This document shows, piece after piece, positions 56,031 through 64,000 of a stretch of 64,000 nucleotides of DNA. Position numbers and translations under genes: made by a program. The stretch comes from Termitomyces sp. T153 (lineage: Eukaryota > Basidiomycota > Agaricomycetes > Agaricales > Lyophyllaceae). The notes under the pieces are model-generated. The model worked only from the letters and a program-made list of their open reading frames with translations. It was not told the origin of the DNA and did no database searches. Each line of letters starts with the position of its first letter. The first letter of the stretch is position 1. Where the stretch lies: contig JACKQL020000019.1 in assembly GCA_018296165.2 (NCBI GenBank), positions 248,001 through 312,000 of the forward strand, read 5' to 3'.

Positions 56031-57245
56031 ATGTACGGTCCTCGAGCGGATCTCGTCGACTTCCTTGCCACCAACGCCACAATGATTCTCCAGTCCAATT
56101 TTGCGAAGCGCAATGTCAGTAACGTCGAGAACACTCCTCCGTCTGTTCTCCCCAAGTCTCTTGTCTCTCGCCTCTCACATCGCCGTCGTGTTCGGCACGG
56201 GAACCTCAACAAGTATGTGGCTGAGCAAGCAGCGCGCCGCTCTCGCAAGCAACCCCCGAAACAGCTCAAATTCAATATGACGGCTCTACCTATCCCTAAC
56301 ATCGAGATGTCTGATGCTGCCCCCGTCGCTTCCTCTTCTAACACCGTACCTGTATCCCTTCCTAAAGAACTTGCTCGTCCGGCTTTCAAAGAGGTCACGC
56401 GCGAGGCACTCCTCGCCTGTTCCTCTACTTTTACTGAAGTTCCTGCTGCGTACATTCGCGACGCATTCGAGCCTTTTGGCCCTGAGTATGTTTTCTTCAT
56501 CTAAAGGATCTTTCAACAGAGTCTGATCATCTTCATATCTAGTGCTTTGAAGTCTCTTGCCAGTGTACGTCCTGAACCTGTGTCGCCTGACAGGATTCCT
56601 TCCGAAGTGCAAGTGAGGCTAGAGTGCTCTAGTGACGAATCACCCCTGAACCCCACCCACATGCTCGCCATTCACGGTCCCCCACTGGCTTCTAACGTAC
56701 CCGTGTCGAAACGCAAGGTCACCCTCTATCCTGTTCATGCCCACTTCCTTGCAATTCACTGCGCACGCCTTCCCCCCTTCTTGCCGTTCGAAGATACACT
56801 TGTCAATCCCGGAACACCTTTCAAGATTCCTGTTCGGACTATCTGCCTTCCCAGTCCTTCCACCTATGCCCGCCTCTCAACCTATCTGTACACCATGAAA
56901 ACCGAGGCGCTCCTATCTAGTTTGATGCCCTTGCCTCCACCTCCTGGTCTTCTCACCCCTCCTATTCCCGTCGATGGCTCTTACGCCGTGCCATTATCCT
57001 CTGAGGAGCACCGCAAGCTGGTGAAGACCTACGCATACCGGGTTGCCAGCACATACACAACTCAAGTCATCCTACAACACGCAACACTGGTACATGGGTT
57101 ATGGCAGAATATTTGCGTTCTCGGCATCTTCGATGATGGCCTTTGGGAAGTCATTGACATTGCCTGGCAGGTTTTACTTGCGGCTATTGCCGTTGGGACC
57201 GGTTCCAGTATCGACATTGTTCTTGGCGAAGAGGAGTTAATATAG
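56031..57245 (+). CDS. Clp1-like protein (mating/clamp development family)
   Basis: 385 residues from exons 56031-56485 and 56543-57245, with a 57-nt intron (GTATGT..CTAG) and agreeing phases. The family is named after Coprinopsis Clp1, needed for clamp-cell formation downstream of the homeodomain mating factors; Ustilago Clp1 also acts in sexual development. Residues about 50-90 are basic (SHRRRVRHGNLNK, RRSRKQPPKQLKF), suggesting nuclear entry. The C-terminal half shows the family pattern: a conserved PVHAHFLAIHCARLPPF, then TICLPSPSTYARLSTYLYTM, SLMPLPPPPG, and VHGLWQNICVLGIFDDGLWE followed by a helical tail. Stop TAG at 57243. Naming rests on pattern recall. Several paralogues per genome are usual, so it need not be the Clp1 orthologue. 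Confidence 0.7.
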
Positions 57246-59096
57246 GCCGCCCGCCTTTTTTTTTGTTTTTATTGCATATTCTTCCCCTGGCATCTGTCTG
57301 ATATTCATTTACACTGTATTAGTATTGTATTATACACACATAGCATCGTCTTCAGATTATTATTATTCAGTATCATTATATGCATAGACCTTTAATCTAA
57401 TATGTATTCCATACAAATGCGCATCGGACCTTACAATCTACGCACAATCGATTCGGTCAGTCGTGCCAAATTGATCTAAACTTCGAGATTGATCTCGTTT
57501 CACTCCATCATCACTTTCAACATTTTTTTGAGATCAGACACAGGCTTGTCCTGTCACTTATATATTATTCTGGCGCCAGTACTCCGGAGTATCTTTGACA
57601 GTCGAACAATGAACTTGAATGCCACTCCATCGATTTTTTTCTCTCAGACATTGAGTTTTTAGGACAGCAGGAACTGCACTCCAGCCCCATCCCAAATACA
57701 TCCCACCCGCGTGGGATTCATGATGGAGTTTCAACTTTACATGATTTCTGTGGGTTCTACTTAACGCGATGCGGAACAGTCCATTTGTCGCGTTCGGCTC
57801 GCTTGTCTTGCAGTAATGACCTTCGGATTCGACACGAAACCACAAGGTATTCCATTGACACTGATGCCTCGGTCCAAAGCCGGCCGCCCGAGCACTTTTG
57901 CAAGTACCAGCTGGCATTAGCGAAGCTATGAGACAGCTTCCCATGTCTGAAACTGTGACACGTATCTATAAGTATCCGACTAGGTCCATCATCTTCAAGC
58001 GAAGTTGCTTCTGGGTACCTTCTATTAATCCTCGACGGTTCATCACACTCCAAGCCCAGGTCAGCTTTTAACCTTCGACATCAGATCGAGAACCCGTTTA
58101 GCTCTATTGAGACACTTATCATACAGCAGTCGCTCAAGTTTCGTTAGTGGCAGATCCTTCCCGTCGTTCCGTTTCATCAACATCATATCTAAAGTTCTAG
58201 AAGCTTATAGCCAACAATCAGTGGGACAATCACCTTTGGTTAAGTCGATAAACTTGCCTGAGATGATCATGGAACATCTGGCTTATCCAAAGCTTGAGAA
58301 TAGTCAAATCATCACAGACGACCGCACTTGTCAATCCTTGATGCCGCCAACCACCAGCCTACTGTTGGGAGATAAAACTTGGATCGGCGGTAGCTATCGA
58401 ACAAGCTTTCAACCTATACTGTTCGATTCCAATGATAAAATTACAGTATATTGCCTATCAGGTTGCTACTCTATCGGTTCTCAAGCCTATTCGTAACTGA
58501 CAGGAAGTCAAGTTCCACAAAGCCCGTTGTTATGTCTCGAGCAAGGGAAATTCTCCAAGCTTAGTATCTTTCACCGCAGCACTAGCTGTCAGGTGATAAA
58601 CTTTGGTCACTGTTACGTGGTGAAAGTAGGAGGATACCGCCTCGAAGCCGTAAGTTTCTATGGTATGACTGAACTTGCGGCAGCCAGACAAATCACCCAC
58701 CAGACTTGATACATAAGTAACATAACAGTCTGTGTTTGATCCAAGGGACATAAGGGTTACATATTAGTTGTATGTAAATGTGAATGCGGGTAGTGATTGC
58801 GGTAATTACAATTAGCATCGCTTAAGTAGAGTAACAATGAAGCTACTAGTAGAAGAAAAAAGCAAGATGGAGAACAAAGTGGTAGCGAGGGATATTATAA
58901 ATTGGGAGAAGAACTTGAATAGAAGTAGAAGAATTGAAGAATGATATTAGTCCGAGAAGCGAGATGACAAACAGAGAGGTTTCCAGAATGTTTTTATCTT
59001 AGTAATGTAGCGGGTCGTGTATATCCCGCGTCAAAATTGTCGACCCAAGTTTGAAGGGACACTGCGGAAGATGGCCTAATCGCGAGCGAAAGGATT
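57246..59096. other. Unassigned sequence between the Clp1-like genes
   Basis: Normal CpG. + strand frames at 58107-58496 and 58527-58709 and - strand frames at 57558-58053 are open but have no recognisable domain. The phrase HCYVVKVGGYRLEA (about 58600) is weakly like the N-lobe of APH-type kinases, too little to call. Confidence 0.35.
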
Positions 59097-59799
59097 TCAT
59101 CTGTCACCTTGTAATCGTCCCCTCATTCTTCTCGCCTCTTTTGTCACACTCCACACCGTCCCCACCATCTCCACGACTTTGCCATCGCTGACTCCAAGTG
59201 CCAGCACATTTCTCCACATGCCTTCGTTGCGTTCTACTACGGACTCAAGTCCTGCTATTCGTGCAAGAATGGCAGCCATGGCAGCTGTGTTGGGAAACTC
59301 CGTGACTACAGAGGGTGGGAGGAGACGATAGGCGAGCTCAGTCTGTGGTGAGGGCTCAAGGCCGAGTGCAAACAGGAAAAGCAGGGGAAGTGTAGATGGA
59401 TAAGGGACGGAGAAAGGAACGACAGGAACTGTCAGGGTGTGCGCACTAGGATTCAGGACGGGGAGAAAGGAACTTTGGGTAGCAGGAAAATCAGCCCGGA
59501 AACTTGCGGCATATAAGCCTGCGTGAATTGGAAGCAAAAGTGGGAGCGCGGAGGAAAAGCGGGACTCGACGAAAAGGACGTGTGTTGGGAGTGGGGCATC
59601 AGGGATTGCATAAGGGGCGCGCAGGATTGAGAGTTCAATTGTAGCAGGGATTTCTGTCGAAAGAAGTAAAGGCTTTAGAACGTTGAAGTGTCGGCATATA
59701 ACTCTAGAGATTGATTCAGCGAACAAACCGGCTGACAATATTAAAAAAAACACACTCATGTGGATCAGCAGTGGCATTTAAGAGTGAAGGTCGCTGCAT
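59097..59799 (-). CDS. Second Clp1-like protein, N-terminus uncertain
   Basis: Exons 59799-59756 and 59703-59097 join across a 52-nt intron (GTGTGT..CTAG) to give 216 residues from ATG at 59799. Conserved features align with the gene at 56031: PLPTHVLFVESRF, a PIHAGLYAASFRADFP segment, the PFSVPYPSTLPLLFLFAL segment equivalent to the LPSP..YLY block, then MWRNVLALGVSDGKVVEMVG equivalent to LWQNICVLGIFDDGLWEVID. The frame stays open upstream to 59940, with TSRDVFLTACPLN matching the region before the first gene's intron. The true start is therefore probably upstream, in an exon I could not define. The two genes face each other (convergent), 1.85 kb apart. Confidence 0.6.
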
Positions 59800-59940
59800 C
59801 GTGTCGATTGAAATGTCAATGTTACCAATATTTATAAAGGCCTGTGGGTTGAGTGGACAGGCAGTGAGAAACACGTCACGAGAGGTTTGAGATGGAGGCG
59901 GGGAGGACGAGGCAGTGGAAACGCAGAAGGACAGAAGCAA

Positions 59941-60844
59941 AACGAAATGTGTACATGGTACGTACTATATAATATGTATCAAGATCGTGACTTCCGCCGA
60001 GATTTCGGCCAGAGAAAAAGGCAGTCCGATGGCAGTAGGTTGGGCAGAGTTCAAGGCGGATGGGTCGGCTATGAGGATTCGCCAGTAGCCAATACACGAT
60101 GAGGACCCTAAATAACTGAATGCTAGTGCTCAAGGGAGTACGGGGGAAAGAACACTAGTTTTTTTTATTTCCATTCCAAATTTCATCTGACATATATTGT
60201 ATCAATCGGAAATAAAGCCATGAGGTAGAGCATAGCTCCGTAGTCTCCGTAGGAACGCTGCCGCACAACCGGGGGACCAATGAACGTGAATAACGAGAGT
60301 GTATATGTAGCATGTTTCTCAGAACACAGAAACGACAGCTCAGTCGAGCATGATCATGATCATCAAGAGCGAGATGGAGATGATTCAGAAAAAGAAGTAT
60401 GTACAAAAATGAACCGAGCCGGCTCAAGTGTTCAGCTCAAGCAGGCTCAGGGTGTTGCACGGTTGATAGTTATCCCCTTTTCAGACCATATTTGCTGTCT
60501 GTTGTTAGCGCTGCACGTCACAAATCGGTTGCTGACGCGAGGTTGCAGGGGCTGCATAGAAACGGCCTTGAAACATCTTCGACGATAGGTCCAACCACGA
60601 GAAACTTGCGGAGTGGCAATTTTTTTTCCATGTACATATAAGTACTCAACCCGAACAAGGGAGCCTGCTTGATGGAGGTTTGAATGCACCTACACAGACT
60701 CAATGTACATAATCCAATTTCAACCCAACAGCATGCATAACACTGGTTAGCGGCTAATGCTTTGGCAACCCCAGCTTGTCAGAACTCCCTAGTAGTCCTG
60801 GAACCTTTCTTTTTTACGATAGAGTCATGATAAATCATAGTTGC
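59941..60844. other. Intergenic region
   Basis: Contains the undefined 5' part of the second Clp1-like gene, and the 3' flank of the FAD oxidoreductase. No other gene can be supported. Frames at 60280-60689 on both strands lack recognisable motifs. Confidence 0.4.
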
Positions 60845-62229
60845 TTACAGAAACAACTCGGGACGTAGAGCCTTCAGGTCCATGCACCGTATCTCACCGT
60901 CCATGATACATTCTGTAATTGCTAGTGCGGTCCCAGGCGCGTTGCATATGCCCTTCAACCAAATCAATGTTCAAGTGTCAGCAACTCCAGTCCGAACAGA
61001 TGAAACACGATACAAACCCAGCAGGTGTGTCCTACCGCTACCACCAATCCCAGCGCCACAGTGTCTGCTGCGCCTACAATTGGGCCTTGCCGCCGTCCCA
61101 TTAGCGTTGGAAGGAAACATGCCTGTCGGCAAGCTACACGACCTGCTCTTAATATCCTTGAAACACTTCGAACTTCCTCCCACAAATCATCACAGGCACT
61201 AGGCTCAATAACAACGTCATCCACAGAGTCCGGAAGTGCTACATCGTCACCTGGGCCACAAGCATAGACCTCACCATCTGGACCCGGCCGTGCATAGATC
61301 TCAGGACTCGCATGTACTGGACTACGGGTGGTGGAGGTGGACAGCGATAATTCAGTGAAAAGCACGTAGGGCGCGATGGGCAGTGAGTAGATAGGAGGAT
61401 GGATAGTGATGCTGTGTGCACGTGTACCTGTCAGAGGGAGAGCAGGAATGAGATGAGGAGCCCATGCACCCGCTGCGAGGACGACATGAGTCGCGTTCAA
61501 GTGAATCTCCTCTGTCCTTACTTTGACCTCACCTTGCAGATCACCTTCGGAAGGTGTCTGCGTGTGGGTGATGATGCATTCTACCCCAGTGACATGACCA
61601 CTTTGTGAGGTGGTGATAGAAGTAGCTCTCGTGCTGGGAAGGAAGGATGCGCCGCAGTCCTGAGCAAGCCTCAACATATTCTGAGTAAAGAGATATGGGT
61701 GCACTTGAGCTGTGTCTCCGTAAGGCGCCATAGGGGAATAAGAGTTTGTCAGTTCCGGATGCATCCAATTGAGATCGGATGGAAAGCTTGTGTCCTTCCG
61801 CTGTCGGCTTCTCTTCGATTTTTCAAGCCCAAGTGTTTTTTCTAAGCTTTTCCGCCAACCAACCAAAGAATCCTTCTCCGAGCAATCGCCATGCTCTGAC
61901 GTTGACTCTTCTGTTGTCTCCTCGCCCCATCCAGCCCAACTTCCACAATTCACATACCGCCAACCCCACTTATCGGCACCGCCATGAAGTTCTGCTAACC
62001 GCACATGTTCATCGAACGAGACGTCTACCAAAGGCTGCGGGTACGCCCACCGAGCTACAAGTCCTCCAGCTTTTCCAGATGCCCCTTGAGCTGCTCCATG
62101 TGCCGAAGTCTCGACAACAGTGACCTTGATATTCGTGGAATAAGAAGGATGGTGAGTGATATAGTAAGCAGTCGTGCACCCTATTATGCCACCTCCAATA
62201 ATGACAATGGAGCGTGATGTCTCAGTCAT
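60845..62229 (-). CDS. FAD-dependent oxidoreductase (DAO family, Tda3-like)
   Basis: 439 residues from exons 62229-61018 and 60952-60845 (65-nt intron, GTTTGT..GAAG). The N-terminus has the dinucleotide-binding motif IVIIGGGIIGCTTAYYI (residues 8-24). It is followed by an acidic VVETSAHGAAQGASGKAGGL with the SGKAGG motif that marks the Tda3/YHR009C-like branch of D-amino-acid-oxidase-type enzymes, then KWGWRYVNCGSW. VVLAAGAWAPHLIPALPLTG is the usual second flavin contact. The C-terminal exon supplies GICNAPGTALAI, completing the conserved GHTCWGICNAPG flavin-binding end; this supports the splice. Substrate unknown. Yeast Tda3 is linked to endosome-Golgi transport. No signal peptide, so probably cytosolic. 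Confidence 0.85.
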
Positions 62230-62978
62230 TTCATAACCCGTTGATACGGTTGATAGACAGGGAAAATGAATTGAGACGATTCAGAGTTCAGCCTGAGAGT
62301 CTCATGGATGATGGATTGATGGGTTCGGCCCGGAGGCGGGACCAGGGCCTACCCGCAGATAAGTTTGTTTATAATGTAATAACGTTGAAGGGTACGTTTG
62401 TACCGACAGTTATTTCCTGCACGATAGTTTGTCCGAGATACTCCAAAACTCTCTGAAGACTCTTCTTAATCTTCTGCACATAAAAGCTTTTGTCAGAATC
62501 CATTTCAATGCAAGAAGAGAGCTCTTACCTTGAGAAACCACATTATATGTCCTCTGTGGTCCCATCTCCTTCTGAAACTAGTATTAAGGTAGGTGAAGTA
62601 CATCTATGCTATTCATTGGCTGAAAAAAACTGGTGTATACATATGTAAGATACACTGGGTTACCACCAGAAGCTCTGAGGTGTAATGATCATTGTCATTC
62701 AACATACTTCTCATTCAACCAGAAAGGTCTATCTGGCCAAAAGACCACCTGTAATGGACTGAAGATACATCCACAACAGGTCCCCTAGTGTGTGTAGTGT
62801 AAGTGTAACACACATGTCATGTAGGGAAGCAATATTGAATGGGTCAAGTGGCTGCCATGCATGGCTTCTGTACATGCATCCTGATATCTTAGAATGTGAA
62901 GCTGATTCTAAATCTACTAGAGGTTCCAAAAAGCTAATGGTGGGATCTAAAAACTCCAAAAGGAGCTGCATATGGAGC
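62230..62978. other. Promoter region of the FAD oxidoreductase and edge of a transposon block
   Basis: 62230-62560 has normal CpG and should hold the promoter. From about 62570 CpG falls to near zero. No readable element motif before the LTR at 62979. Confidence 0.45.
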
Positions 62979-63353
62979 TGTAAGGGGACTACTCATTTCT
63001 GAGTGCCCAACACTACTCCAGGCTTAGTCTGATGGTACACATTCTCTCTAGCCACATTGTCCCTTCCCCTTTCATGTTGTATTAGTTGTTTCCTTTGAGT
63101 CATGTGACCATTGATACTGGGGCCCACTTAGTTGTTTATTGTTAGTTATAGCATAGCCACTGATGTAGGATAAAATATCCTCAGACCAAACAATAGCAGT
63201 GTTCATCAGGCCTATCTATCCATTGAACCAACTGTAAGCTTGTCTAATGACAATGCTTCTGCTTGCTCACTTTGCTTGCCCCTTGCCTGGCTCTTATCTG
63301 CCTTTGTGCTCACTCAATCCTTGCTCATCATGTAAGTGCACTATGCACTTACA
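62979..63353 (+). repeat. LTR of the 23692-24156 family, diverged
   Basis: 375 bp, TGTAAGGGGACTACTC to GCACTTACA. It shares the GTTATAGCATAGCCA and ACCAAACAATAGCAGTG blocks with the other copies. The flanking 5-mers (GGAGC, GCTGA) do not match. It could be the 5' LTR of an element running off the window. Confidence 0.75.
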
Positions 63354-64000
63354 GCTGATTTAGGATCACATGCAAGATTGTGACAATGATGAACACATGA
63401 TTGTGTTATTGCTTTATATAGCAATGTATTACATGTAACTTACTTCAAAACTTCAATACATATTGTATTCTAGACACATTCTCCATGTGCAATCTCCTCT
63501 GTTGTTTTCTCACCCACCCTTCTTGTAAGTTGAACCATACCATCTGCTTACATTTTTTTTTGTTTTGAGCACTGTGTGTACTACTCTGGGCCTGTAGATA
63601 TTGTGGCAACCAAATAGAAGTCTGTCATTTGGCTGTAGTTCTGGGCTCACTGACCCCATTGGAGCCCCCACCTTTATCTTTTTGCATTTAGAAGTCTCTC
63701 ACTGGCAATGGACACCCTCATTGCATAGTCTTGATGCCAGACAATGCACCATTGAGGGAGTCCTCCACATTGATAGACACCTATAAAGACAAACCCATTC
63801 TCTTAGTGGGTTGATTTGGTTTGAGAGGCAAACACAGCTTTGGTTAAGTACCTCCACCTTTATATTCCCAAGGGACAAGATGCACTCCCACCTTATTACC
63901 AGGATGAATGAGCACTTGTCTACAGCATACTGTATTGCAAACAATGCTAATGACATGTTAAACAAGATCAAGGACTTGAATGATTGGATTGCAACCATTG
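63354..64000. other. CpG-poor sequence to the window end, possibly internal sequence of an LTR element
   Basis: A + strand stretch near the end (about 63870-64000) reads HLITRMNEHLSTAYCIANNA then NDMLNKIKDLNDWIATI, open to the edge. It is helical-looking and could be gag, but I do not recognise it. Confidence 0.35.

Overview
The window is nuclear DNA of a filamentous basidiomycete, most likely a mushroom-forming Agaricomycete. The evidence is short introns (about 47-70 nt) with GT..AG ends, a (1,3)-beta-glucan synthase and a thaumatin-like gene of basidiomycete type, two Clp1-like genes (a family tied to mating and clamp formation in Agaricomycetes), and KDZ, Ty3/gypsy (chromovirus), Ty1/copia and Tc1-like mobile elements. 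No bacterial-style operons, CRISPR arrays, rRNA or convincing tRNA genes were seen.

Layout. 1-1334: 3' part of a CLN3/BTN1 (battenin) gene, + strand. About 1860-30020: nested, decayed transposons with almost no CpG. They comprise an unidentified repeat, a KDZ transposase remnant, a 7.2 kb Ty3/gypsy element (7610-14842, - strand), fragments of a + strand Ty1/copia element ('copia A', 14860-15440 and 22880-24700), a 6.5 kb - strand Ty1/copia element ('copia B', 16091-22583) and a second Ty3/gypsy chromovirus (25362-30884, - strand). Three solo LTRs with perfect 5-bp target duplications sit inside these elements (9471-10701, 17385-18585, 23692-24156). 31316-39546: gene island with a thaumatin-like gene and a complete 13-exon FKS1, both - strand. 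41750-43230: degenerate protein kinase. 43872-53700: second CpG-poor transposon block (Tc1-like element, solo LTR, deleted gypsy element, retroelement fragments, and a non-autonomous LTR element with a KH-like gag). 56031-62229: second gene island with two Clp1-like genes and an FAD-dependent oxidoreductase. 62570-64000: edge of a third transposon block.

Base composition divides the window. Host genes and the two 1.2 kb solo LTRs keep normal CpG. The other transposons have lost nearly all CpG to TpG/CpA, which is the signature of cytosine methylation followed by deamination. The clearest case is the 25362-30884 element: all 11 CpGs of its gene-proximal LTR are TpG or CpA in its distal LTR.

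The host genes do not form one pathway. FKS1 (glucan synthesis) and the thaumatin-like protein (a family that includes glucan-binding and glucanase members) are neighbours in the same orientation and could both act on the cell wall; that link is inference. BTN1 and the Tda3-like oxidoreductase belong to families linked to vacuole/endosome function. All splice sites are inferred from reading frame and family conservation, not from transcripts.
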